From assembly GCA_029253085.1 (NCBI GenBank), contig JAQXAF010000092.1, positions 1 to 34,773 on the forward strand: 34,773 nt of DNA, given 5' to 3'. The stretch comes from Luminiphilus sp. (GTDB lineage Bacteria > Pseudomonadota > Gammaproteobacteria > Pseudomonadales > Halieaceae). The position numbers and the translations under genes are program-made. Of the stretch, positions 26,926-34,668 are shown one piece after another (position 1 is the stretch's first letter; every line of letters starts with the position of its first letter). The notes beneath the pieces were generated by a model, which was not told the DNA's origin, searched no databases, and was given only the letters and a program-made list of their open reading frames with translations.

Positions 26926-27113
26926 TGGCATCGCGGCTGTGGGCCCGAAGGCGTCAGTCCGGGGTGATTTACAGCGCTATGGTGATGGCGATTTGCCTCG
27001 TAACCACCTTGGTTTTACTCAGTGCCTATGAGGGCTCCATGGTGGGTCTGCTGCGGCACGGCTCGCAATTATCCGCCCTTTGCGGCCCCAATGTGCCGGT
27101 GTCTAGTGCCTAA
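26925..27113 (+). CDS. Very short PilX/GspK-like protein (cassette 1)
   Basis: 62 residues starting in a TAATG overlap with the PilW-like gene. RRRQSGVIYSAMVMAICLVTTLVLLSAYEG resembles the N-terminal anchor of PilX proteins (compare GERGVVLLVALIMLLLVTIMG in the second cassette), including the absence of Glu at +5. The globular domain of 100 or more residues seen in PilX is missing; the frame ends at a normal stop, and I see no continuation in other frames before 27275. It may be a minimal pseudopilin or a truncated remnant. Confidence 0.5.
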   Translation: MASRLWARRRQSGVIYSAMVMAICLVTTLVLLSAYEGSMVGLLRHGSQLSALCGPNVPVSSA

Positions 27114-27163
27114 GCTGCAGAATTTTTCCTAGACGGATCTGATTCACATCCCTCGCGATTCGT

Positions 27164-27192
27164 ATTATAAGATGCAAAATGCGTTTTATAAT
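27164..27192 (+). repeat. AT-rich 13-bp hairpin upstream of pilE
   Basis: ATTATAAGATGCA (27164-27176) can pair with TGCGTTTTATAAT (27180-27192) over 13 positions, two of them G-T, around an AAA loop. Parts recur directly downstream: TGCGTT at 27193-27198 region and ATGCAAAA at 27199-27206. It lies about 80-110 bases before the pilE start in the only sizeable gap between the two pilin cassettes. It could be an operator dyad, an RNA stem ending cassette 1 or a promoter-proximal element. No T-tract typical of a terminator follows. Confidence 0.5.
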
Positions 27193-27274
27193 TGCGTTAT
27201 GCAAAATAAAATGAAAAATATTAGGCGATTGAGGCGAGGCCGGTTGTCATCAATAGTCGAATTTAGGTGATGCG

Positions 27275-27739
27275 ATGTCTAATAGGGCAAAGAAAAGAGC
27301 GGGCTTTACGCTGATAGAGCTTTTAATTGCTATCGCTATCGTTGGCATCCTGGCAGCTACAGCTTATCCCTCCTATCGAGAGCATGTTCGAAAAGGAAAT
27401 CGGGCCGCGGCTCAGTCTTTCATGCTTGAAATAGCGCAGCGCCAGCAGCAGCACTTCCTCAACAGCCGCTCTTATGCTGCGACGCTTACCGCTTTGGGTT
27501 TTCCGGCGAATGTCCTGGCTGAATTTCCTGCGAACACCTCAGTGGCTGACGATGTCGCGCCTTTTTATACAATTGTGAGCTCCAATCTCGGCGTTTTGAG
27601 CGGGCCACCACCGTCGTTCCAACTCAGCATGCAGCCTATTGCAGGGAGTTTACAGGTGGGTGACGGAGTGCTCTGTATTAGCAATGCCGGATATCGAGCC
27701 AGAAACTGTCAAAGCGACGGTACGGTGGAGGCGTGGTAA
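27275..27739 (+). CDS. pilE: Minor type IV pilin PilE
   Basis: 154 residues. Ten-residue leader MSNRAKKRAG, cleavage before FTLIE, then the classical helix LLIAIAIVGILAATAYPSYREHVRKGNRAAAQ. The C-terminal cysteines (VLCISNAGYRARNC) would form the disulphide loop. The sequence fits the minor pilin PilE that joins the pilus with FimU, PilV, PilW and PilX, though a major pilin role cannot be ruled out from sequence alone. TAGGTGA precedes ATG 27275. First gene of the second cassette; its stop overlaps the next start in TAATG. In Pseudomonas pilE comes last in the operon, here first. Confidence 0.88.
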   Translation: MSNRAKKRAGFTLIELLIAIAIVGILAATAYPSYREHVRKGNRAAAQSFMLEIAQRQQQHFLNSRSYAATLTALGFPANVLAEFPANTSVADDVAPFYTIVSSNLGVLSGPPPSFQLSMQPIAGSLQVGDGVLCISNAGYRARNCQSDGTVEAW

Positions 27740-28266
27740 TGAAAGCCTCAATAGGATTTACATTGGTTGAGTTGCTTATGGGGTTGGCGATTTTGTCCAT
27801 TGTGACCACGACAGTCGTCCCTTCTTTCTCCCAACTCATTGCGGAGCAGCGGTTACGGCAAGTCAGTAATGAGCTGCGGTTGTCGCTGGCATTGGCAAGA
27901 TCAGAGGCAATAAAGCGCAATGAATCGGTCAATGTGTTGCCCGTCGCAAACACTTGGAGTGAGGGCTGGTGTGTAGAGCCTAACGCTGCTGGTGGCTGTA
28001 CATCGGCGCCGATAGGGGCTTATGTAGTTCCAAAAAATATTAGGGTTAGTGGTGCGTCTGGAGCGACTGGCATTGCCTTTAATTCTTGGGGACGGACGGC
28101 GAGTTGCCCGCGCTTTGAAATAGCAACATCTGTGGCTAACAGTACTTGCAGTCTTTGTCTCTACATTGAGATCGACGGTCGCGCTGTCGCGGCACCTGGT
28201 ACCTGTGCAAATCGGTGTCCCGGCGTTGACTCTGACTTTTCGTGGTCCGGAGCTTGTAGTTTATGA
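27739..28266 (+). CDS. fimU: Minor pilin FimU/FimT (GspH domain)
   Basis: 175 residues from ATG 27739, which has GGAGG at 27727-27731; GTG 27733 is less likely. Leader MKASIG, then FTLVELLMGLAILSIV and PSFSQLIAEQRLRQVSNELRLSLALARSEAIKR, the hallmark of the GspH/FimT family. The C-terminal domain has six cysteines, including the CSLC and CANRC clusters. By position it is FimU, linking minor pilins to the pilus shaft. Overlaps pilV in ATGA. Confidence 0.88.
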   Translation: MKASIGFTLVELLMGLAILSIVTTTVVPSFSQLIAEQRLRQVSNELRLSLALARSEAIKRNESVNVLPVANTWSEGWCVEPNAAGGCTSAPIGAYVVPKNIRVSGASGATGIAFNSWGRTASCPRFEIATSVANSTCSLCLYIEIDGRAVAAPGTCANRCPGVDSDFSWSGACSL

Positions 28267-28817
28267 CCGTCAAAAGTAGCAGCGGGTTTACTTTGATTGA
28301 AGTGCTGGTCACTTTTTTGATTACTTCGGTTGGGCTTTTGGGGTTGGCTGCCTTGCAAATCAACACCATGAACAGCCAGTTTGAAGCGATTCAACGGGCC
28401 CAGATGACAGCCATGGTTGATGATATGGCGGCAAGGATTCGTATGAATCCCAAGGCAGCCGAGGCGGGCGCTTACACTGAGGGCCTCAGCGAGGGTGTTG
28501 GTGGATACTATGGGACATTGACCCTGCTACCGGATTGTTCTGCACCGACAGCAGTACGCCGTGATCTCTGCGACTGGAATCGTATGATTGCCGGTGCAGC
28601 TCGGGTGTCTGAGGGGCAAAATCTTGCATCGCCCTTGGGTGCGCGTGGGTGCATTGAATCGGGTCGCACAAGCGGCAGTGGTGAGGCTGTGATTAGAGTA
28701 AGTATCGCTTGGCAGGGAATGACAAAATCGATTACGCCCTCAATCAGCTGTGGGTCTGGCCAATACGGTGGCGAAAATTTGCGACGTATTATTTATCGTG
28801 ATGTCGCGGTGAGATGA
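28263..28817 (+). CDS. pilV: Minor pilin PilV
   Basis: 184 residues; leader MTVKSSSG, then FTLIEVLVTFLITSVGLLGLAALQ, the PilV signature, followed by the typical QRAQMTAMVDDMAARIRMNP stretch. The C-terminal domain has cysteines in LLPDCS, DLCDWN, GCIES and ISCGSG. Part of the priming complex of minor pilins that starts pilus assembly and presents PilY1. Coupled to its neighbours by ATGA overlaps on both sides. Confidence 0.92.
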   Translation: MTVKSSSGFTLIEVLVTFLITSVGLLGLAALQINTMNSQFEAIQRAQMTAMVDDMAARIRMNPKAAEAGAYTEGLSEGVGGYYGTLTLLPDCSAPTAVRRDLCDWNRMIAGAARVSEGQNLASPLGARGCIESGRTSGSGEAVIRVSIAWQGMTKSITPSISCGSGQYGGENLRRIIYRDVAVR

Positions 28818-29932
28818 AAGTCAGCGCGCCCCTAAAAGCGCACGACCAGTACGGCGCTGGTTTGATAGAAATCATGATCGCCATGGCTTTGGGCATTGTT
28901 ATCGTATTAGGTATTACGACTTTGTTTGCAGATGCTAGTAGAAGTCTAGCAGCTGTAGATCGATCGGGTCGCCAGATAGAAAACGCCTTATTTGCAGTGG
29001 ATTTATTGTCGGCGGAGCTCGCTCTGGCGGGTTACTGGGGTGGTGCAAATTATCCAGTGGATGCCGAGACACAAATTTTTGCATCGGGTGAGGTTCCCTC
29101 TGAATTAAGTTGGAATGTTGCCACCGAGCCGCCTCCTACCTGCCTTGGTGCTGGCGGGATCATTAGTAATACCGAAAACAATGCCAGGGCAGAATTGGCT
29201 TTCGCTATGGAGTTTCCATTGTTCTCGGCCCTGGGTGCTGGGCTGAACTCAGAAATTACAGCCGGTAAGTGTGGCCTTGGCTTGACTGCGCTTGCGAATG
29301 CGAGTTTGGATTACTTTGTGATTCGACGCTCCGGGAGTTGTGCTACCGGAGCGCCCCCTACGCCAGCACTGAATCAATGCCGCCCATTGGGTGATTATTT
29401 TCATCTGCAAGCTAATGGTTGCTACTCAGAAAATCTTGGCCTTTCCGGTGGTGAAATAAAGCTCGAAAAAGTTAATGAGGGTAACGTTTTAGGTCTGCTG
29501 TCGTATACCGGCTTCGACTGCGACTCGCCTGCACCCATCTATAGGCTGGTGTCCCGAATTTATTACATTGACCAAAATGACACGATGAATCGCTTGTACT
29601 TAGATGGAGCCGGTGGTGCCTTGGGTTTTAGAAAAGAAGCGCTTGTTGAGGGCGTGGAGTTACTGCGCTTTGAATGGTTTGTCGACACCTCGGGAGATGG
29701 CGAGTATGACGTAGTCACCCGGGCCCCTAGGGTGGATGATTGGCCCAATATTGTTGGTGTAAAAATTTGGCTTGTCGTTCGCGCGAGTCAAAGAGAGCCG
29801 GGTTATTCCGACGGCGCAATTTACACCATCGCGGGCGATTCTTGGTCGGTACCCGCCGGTAATGAAAGCTATCGGAGAGTCGTGCAGAGCAGGACAGTTG
29901 ATATCGTCAATATTAGAGGTCGCCGGCAATGA
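28814..29932 (+). CDS. pilW: Minor pilin PilW
   Basis: 372 residues with the layout of PilW. The prepilin site reads QYGAGLIEIMIAMALGIVIV: Gly at -1 and Glu at +5 are kept but +1 is Ala instead of Phe; leader of 14 residues. The N-terminal region continues ENALFAVDLLSAELALAGYWGG, which is typical of PilW, then a long beta-rich domain with conserved Cys (PTCLGAGG, GKCGLGL). Overlaps pilX in ATGA. Works with PilV, PilX and PilY1 at the pilus tip. Confidence 0.92.
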   Translation: MKVSAPLKAHDQYGAGLIEIMIAMALGIVIVLGITTLFADASRSLAAVDRSGRQIENALFAVDLLSAELALAGYWGGANYPVDAETQIFASGEVPSELSWNVATEPPPTCLGAGGIISNTENNARAELAFAMEFPLFSALGAGLNSEITAGKCGLGLTALANASLDYFVIRRSGSCATGAPPTPALNQCRPLGDYFHLQANGCYSENLGLSGGEIKLEKVNEGNVLGLLSYTGFDCDSPAPIYRLVSRIYYIDQNDTMNRLYLDGAGGALGFRKEALVEGVELLRFEWFVDTSGDGEYDVVTRAPRVDDWPNIVGVKIWLVVRASQREPGYSDGAIYTIAGDSWSVPAGNESYRRVVQSRTVDIVNIRGRRQ

Positions 29933-30465
29933 TTACGCTTCGCGGAGAGCGAGGTGTCGTGTTGCTGGTGGCCCTGATCATGTTGCTGCTGGTGACAATT
30001 ATGGGAGTGGTGGCTGCCAGCCAAGTTCAAAATAACTTAAAGGTGGTTTACAACGCAGAGGCTCGTAGTGCTGCTAGGAATGCAGCTTTGACGGCTATTC
30101 AAGAAGCAATAGCGACTCCGGGCTTTCTGGAAGGCGAGCAGGCATTTAGCTTTGGATGTAACGGAAGTAGTTACACGCGCTGCCTCGATCTTACCGGTGA
30201 TGGTGTAGAAAACGATATCGTTATCGAATTATCCCGTCCTGCCTGTATTTCTGCGTCGCCACTTCGAAATTCCCAGCTCAATGCCTTGACCGATCCTGAA
30301 GATGCGAGCTGTTTTACCCCTGGCCTTTATTCGCTTTGTGCAGAGGCGCTGTGGGAGGTCACTGCTTTGGCGAGGGACACAGCTACCGGCGCCAAAGTGC
30401 GGGTGCGCCAGGGGTTACAAACACGAACCACTGTCAATTTGCTGGCATCAGCCTGCAGCGGATAA
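29929..30465 (+). CDS. pilX: Minor pilin PilX
   Basis: 178 residues. Leader MITLRGERG then VVLLVALIMLLLVTIMGVVAAS; Glu at +5 is absent, as usual for PilX/GspK, which sits at the extreme tip. The following AEARSAARNAALTAIQEA and a C-terminal domain with cysteines (FGCNGSSYTRC, RPAC, LCAEALWEV) match the PilX family. Ends 28 bases before pilY1. Confidence 0.92.
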   Translation: MITLRGERGVVLLVALIMLLLVTIMGVVAASQVQNNLKVVYNAEARSAARNAALTAIQEAIATPGFLEGEQAFSFGCNGSSYTRCLDLTGDGVENDIVIELSRPACISASPLRNSQLNALTDPEDASCFTPGLYSLCAEALWEVTALARDTATGAKVRVRQGLQTRTTVNLLASACSG

Positions 30466-30493
30466 CGAAAATGTGAAGTGAAGGGGGCGAGAC

Positions 30494-33400
30494 ATGAATA
30501 AGAAGTCAGGTCGGTTTTACTTTGGCTATGCAATGGCGTTCATCATCTTCTCGGGCGTGGCGTTGGCTGAGGACATCGATCTCTTTGCCAGCGGCCTGAC
30601 CACTGGTGCAACAAGTGACGCATTACCCAACGTTATTTTCGTGCTTGATAACACTTCTAACTGGTCGAGGCAGAGCCAGAAGTGGCCGGGAGGGCTGCAA
30701 CAGGGGCAGTCGGAAGTGACGGCGATCATGAATACGCTGGCGTCCTTGCCATCAAATGTTGATCTAAATGTCGGTATCTTCGAATTTACAACAAGGGGCA
30801 GCGCCAATCAAAATGGCGGGTATGTTCGATTCGATTTGCAGCCCTATCAGGCGGCAAAAGCAGCGTTCAATCGCACGCTCAATGACATCTATGAGGGTAT
30901 TAACGATCCTAGCGAGAAGCGTAATTCCAACAGTTCACTCGGTAATTTGGTGGCAGATTTTTATCATTATCTGGCAGGTGGCGCGTCTTTGTTTGAGGGT
31001 GCCGGAACTCCATCTGCGCTGGCAGATTCCGCTGGTTATACACTGCCTTGGAGCCGCTTCGCATCACCCTTGAATCAGGGTGCGCTTTGCACAAAAACCT
31101 ACATGATTTTTATTGGCAATCCTGATTCGAATGGTCCTGAGGCTGATGAATCTAATAATTCGGCGGTTTTGGCAGAGCTTTACTCCGACTTCAATATGAG
31201 CCCGCCAGCAGCGTTAGCGGGAGCTACAGCAGGTGGCCTTGCCATGCCTGAATATCAAACCCGTTCGGTCGTCTTGGGAAGCACCAATCAGACAGATTTA
31301 GGTTTTACCGCTCAGTGCTACGCGGGGCCATCGGCGTGCACCAATGGGATCTTGTCGGCGCCATCTGAAGCTTCCACGGTTGCGGCTGCCTGCGTAGATG
31401 TTGCTGCGGGCTGTTTTTGTAGCACCAGTAACTCTGGTGCCAACCGCAGTAAAAATGGCTGCCCTGGTAAGGGTAGCAGTCAGCAGTACAGATACCGTGT
31501 TTTTCAAAATGCGGGTGCGACAGAAGAGAGTCGTCATGCCGCGACCGGCTCTGCCATTGATGGAGTCGATTACAATTTTGACGATTGGACTAAATTTCTA
31601 AAAGAATTTGGTGTCCCCGTGTCGGTCTTTAATGATGAAGGCGGTGCAGAGGTTCACCGGGCGCAGATAACCACTTACACGATTGACGTCTACAATGCTA
31701 AACCGAGCGAAATCCACTCTGCCCTTCTGGATAGTGCGGCAGAGCAAGGGGGTGGCTATAGGCAGTCAGCTACTAATGCCGCAGAACTTGAAGCAGCCCT
31801 GAATCGGGTCTTTGGCGATATCATCGATATCAATACGTCCTTTGCGGCGGTAACCTTGCCGCTGTCTTCCGCCAATCGAGCTCGGGCCGATAATCGAGTA
31901 TTCGTTGGCATGTTTAGGCCGGGTGCTGATCGAGAGCCGCGCTGGTTGGGTAATCTCAAACACTATCAACTCGCGTTATTTAATGGTCAGATTGAACTGG
32001 CCGACGTGAATTTTGAGCGTGCTATTAACCCTCAGACGGGCTTTTCTCAATCGTGTGCTACCAGTTTTTGGACGGCTGATACGACTGATGTCGATGCTAC
32101 GCAGAGTGGCAGCCAGCCATATTTTGATGGTTTAGCTCTTGATCCAAATCCTGTCAGCGCGTGTTCTCCATCTAGACTCGCCGGCCGTAGCGTGCTGTCC
32201 GATTCTCCTGATGGGCCTTTTGTTGAAAAAGGAGGTGCCGCGCAGCAAATCCGAAATCAAAGTGCTGCGTCGGGCACTAGCACTCGGACTATTTTGACCG
32301 AGTCCGGAGGCGCTCTGCGAGCGCTTGGCGCCAGTGATTTTAATGACCCTGCTTATTATCGTTATCTGATCGGTGAGGATGCGGGTTTGCGGGGCGGCGA
32401 CGCAAAACTTTCCATCGGTAATGGCCTATATGACAGCAATCCGCTTCTTGGGTCCCCCGAGCACATGCCAGCTTCAGGATTACGGGCAACTATCCACGGT
32501 GATATCGTGCATTCGCGCCCGTTGACGGTAAGTTACGGCGCAAAGTCCAATGGTGAAACCTTATTTCGTATTTTCTATGGCAGCAATGATGGTGTTTTCC
32601 GAAGCCTTAATCCTGATTCCGGGGCTGAGAGCTGGGCTTTTATTGCCCCAGAGCATTATCAGGGCGTCGAGCGTCAGTATCGAAATACTCCCTCGGTAAA
32701 TTATTTTGGTTTGGATGCCTCGCTATCCTCGGCTATTGATGCTGAAGAGAAAGATTACTTCTTCGACGGGTCTACCGGTGTTCACACGACTTACAACGCA
32801 CTCGGTCAGCTGACGAGAGGCTATATCTTTCCAACTATGCGTCGAGGTGGTCGCATGTTGTACGGCTTGGATATTAGTCCCGAGGTCGGGGAGGCGGGTA
32901 CACCGCCAGACGTGCCCAAATTGCTTTGGAAGTTGGGGTGTCCCAGTCTTACTGAGGACCTTGGCTGTACCCCTGAGTTTTCTAATATTGGGCAGACATG
33001 GTCAACCCCAGTCCTGGGCTATATTGAAGGTTATCGAGGGGGCAGTCGCCCCGTACTGATCATGGGGGGTGGATGGGATAGCTGTTTGGATGTAGATAGC
33101 GCAACTTACTCCTGTTCAGGCGCAGTTAAGGGTGACAGCGTATTTTTTGTCGACGGGCAAAGCGGTGCCTTGTTAGCCGAGCTCGCTACGGATGCACCCG
33201 TGGTGGCAGAGGTTGAGCCAATAGATATAGATTTTGATGGTTACATCGACTTTATCTACGTCGCTGATGCGGCGGGAGGCCTGTACCGCATTTCTCTGAG
33301 CCAGCTATTGGGCGCTCAGGCGGCGGCTACAGCGCCGCTGGACCAGGCCTCCTGGTTCATAAAAAAAATAGCGAGTGTTTCCAGCTCGAGTCAACGATTC

Positions 33401-34063
33401 ATGAGTCGACCGGTGGCGGGCGCTTTGGGAAGCGATGTTTTTGTTACCTTGGGTAGTGGCGATCGTGAGCGCCCGCTAAAACAAAATTATCCCTTTGCAC
33501 AGCGGGTTACCAATCGATTTTATGCCTTTATTGATCGTCCCTATCCCCAGAGTAACGAAACCGATTTGGAGGCTCGGTCAACAATTAATTTAGATGGAGG
33601 CAGTCTGCTAAACGCGGCATTGGGTCTGCCGCTAGGCGCCGCCATCACAGATTATGACGGTTGGTATATCGATCTTTTGGATCGGGGGGAGCAGGTAGTG
33701 AATCAATCAGCGATCGGCGGAGGGCAGGTATTTTTCAATACGTTTCAGCCAAGTGGTAACACTGCGGGTCTGTGCGCCAACTTGGGTGTTTCAAAGGCAT
33801 ATCGCATTCCGTTGTTCGCACCGAGTAATGACGTCGGTGAACAATTTGGTGAGGGCATTCCCATTCCACCGATCATCGTTACGGTGAAGCTTGATGCCAA
33901 CGGTAACAGCTGCAGTGGTGCTGGTTGTGGGCCTGGTGAGGTGACCGATGACGTGGTGACTGTGTGTATTGGATGCAAAGGCTTTGATCCAATTGAGATC
34001 AAGCCTATCGGGACAGGCACTCTTACCGAAGCTTTTAGGGTCGAAAATATTGATCGATTGTAG
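30494..34063 (+). CDS. pilY1: Type IV pilus tip adhesin PilY1
   Basis: 1189-residue secreted protein. Signal peptide of about 25 residues, cleaved after VALA. N-terminal von Willebrand A-like region begins PNVIFVLDNTSNW; the metal site is reduced to Asp52-x-Thr-x-Asn instead of DxSxS. A cysteine-rich patch at 275-323 (Cys275, 282, 300, 307, 309, 323) follows. The C-terminal half is the PilY1 beta-propeller: GDIVHSRPL, FYGSNDGVFRSLNPDSGAE and the calcium loop Asp911-x-Asp913-x-Asp915-Gly-x-x-Asp919, equivalent to the DxDxDGxxD site of P. aeruginosa PilY1. The tail after about 1110 has four further cysteines. Needed for pilus extension, adhesion and surface sensing in known systems. AGGGGG precedes the start. 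Confidence 0.95.
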   Translation: MNKKSGRFYFGYAMAFIIFSGVALAEDIDLFASGLTTGATSDALPNVIFVLDNTSNWSRQSQKWPGGLQQGQSEVTAIMNTLASLPSNVDLNVGIFEFTTRGSANQNGGYVRFDLQPYQAAKAAFNRTLNDIYEGINDPSEKRNSNSSLGNLVADFYHYLAGGASLFEGAGTPSALADSAGYTLPWSRFASPLNQGALCTKTYMIFIGNPDSNGPEADESNNSAVLAELYSDFNMSPPAALAGATAGGLAMPEYQTRSVVLGSTNQTDLGFTAQCYAGPSACTNGILSAPSEASTVAAACVDVAAGCFCSTSNSGANRSKNGCPGKGSSQQYRYRVFQNAGATEESRHAATGSAIDGVDYNFDDWTKFLKEFGVPVSVFNDEGGAEVHRAQITTYTIDVYNAKPSEIHSALLDSAAEQGGGYRQSATNAAELEAALNRVFGDIIDINTSFAAVTLPLSSANRARADNRVFVGMFRPGADREPRWLGNLKHYQLALFNGQIELADVNFERAINPQTGFSQSCATSFWTADTTDVDATQSGSQPYFDGLALDPNPVSACSPSRLAGRSVLSDSPDGPFVEKGGAAQQIRNQSAASGTSTRTILTESGGALRALGASDFNDPAYYRYLIGEDAGLRGGDAKLSIGNGLYDSNPLLGSPEHMPASGLRATIHGDIVHSRPLTVSYGAKSNGETLFRIFYGSNDGVFRSLNPDSGAESWAFIAPEHYQGVERQYRNTPSVNYFGLDASLSSAIDAEEKDYFFDGSTGVHTTYNALGQLTRGYIFPTMRRGGRMLYGLDISPEVGEAGTPPDVPKLLWKLGCPSLTEDLGCTPEFSNIGQTWSTPVLGYIEGYRGGSRPVLIMGGGWDSCLDVDSATYSCSGAVKGDSVFFVDGQSGALLAELATDAPVVAEVEPIDIDFDGYIDFIYVADAAGGLYRISLSQLLGAQAAATAPLDQASWFIKKIASVSSSSQRFMSRPVAGALGSDVFVTLGSGDRERPLKQNYPFAQRVTNRFYAFIDRPYPQSNETDLEARSTINLDGGSLLNAALGLPLGAAITDYDGWYIDLLDRGEQVVNQSAIGGGQVFFNTFQPSGNTAGLCANLGVSKAYRIPLFAPSNDVGEQFGEGIPIPPIIVTVKLDANGNSCSGAGCGPGEVTDDVVTVCIGCKGFDPIEIKPIGTGTLTEAFRVENIDRL

Positions 34064-34080
34064 GTCTTATAGTTTCAGGG

Positions 34081-34551
34081 TTAGCAGTGCCTACCTGTTA
34101 TCTCTTGGGCTTCTACCAGCTTCACCTTAATCTCTTCTGACGACATGAAGCGCACAGTGCCATCCGTATCGGTTGTGCGAATTCGTTCAAAATTTTCGTA
34201 GGTGTAAATATTATCTTGAGCGTGCTTACATAGGTCAGCATTTTTTTGTATGCGTACCGAGGCCGAGGGGTTGCTGCTATTTGGTTGCTGGCTTGAGGCT
34301 TTGCCGGTGCCTGCTTCGACGGCTTCTGAGGCGGGTTTTTGCAATACCTCAGTCCCCATGCCGCTCTTGCCATATTGCGCGCTGTTGAGCGTTGTAAAAG
34401 GCGTGCCTGCGGGTGGTGGCCGGTCACTTATGACAGGTCTGCCATTGCTGTCGCTCCATCGGTACATAATCGCAGCCTCGGTCGGCTGCACCAGCAAGCC
34501 GATTAGGCACGCTGTGGAGATCATGGCTGTCCATCCGAAAGCTGTTGGCAT
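34081..34551 (-). CDS. DUF4124-domain periplasmic protein
   Basis: 156 residues from ATG 34551: a signal peptide ending near PTEA, then the DUF4124 core IMYRWSDSNGRPVISDRPPPAG, a Ser/Pro/Gln-rich linker and a C-terminal segment (CKHAQDNIYTYENFERIRTTD) ending in Cys. DUF4124 proteins are small envelope proteins of gammaproteobacteria with no settled function; many carry an SDxPP-type loop like the one here. The frame is open to TTG 34569, but GAG at good spacing supports 34551. It is convergent with pilY1, the stops being 17 bases apart. Confidence 0.82.
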   Translation of the reverse strand: MPTAFGWTAMISTACLIGLLVQPTEAAIMYRWSDSNGRPVISDRPPPAGTPFTTLNSAQYGKSGMGTEVLQKPASEAVEAGTGKASSQQPNSSNPSASVRIQKNADLCKHAQDNIYTYENFERIRTTDTDGTVRFMSSEEIKVKLVEAQEITGRHC

Positions 34552-34639
34552 ATTAAATCTCAATTTCAATGTGTCATGGTCACGCTACTGCGATCTTGCC
34601 ATTTCGGCAATATCACACGTGGTTAATGCGCAGCATTTC

Positions 34640-34668
34640 TTGACTTTTTTACAGCACCTTTTCACTAT
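34640..34668 (+). promoter_or_regulatory. Possible sigma-70 promoter near window end
   Basis: TTGACT (34640-34645), five of six to the -35 consensus, then 17 bases and CACTAT (34663-34668), three of six to the -10 consensus. It points towards whatever lies beyond the window end. A short inverted repeat, CCCTCAT (34708-34714) and ATGAGGG (34745-34751), follows and might fold in a leader or small RNA. Weak evidence. Confidence 0.3.

Noticed and set aside
25001-27275. Sigma-54 (-24/-12) promoters before the pilin cassettes
   Set aside because: I looked for the TGGCAC-N5-TTGC pattern upstream of fimT, of 25001 and of pilE and found no convincing match, so PilR control of these genes is not supported here.
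27275-27739. pilE as the major pilin gene (pilA)
   Set aside because: It heads the minor pilin operon and its helix and tail fit PilE; no sigma-54 promoter is present, which would be expected for a PilR-driven major pilin.
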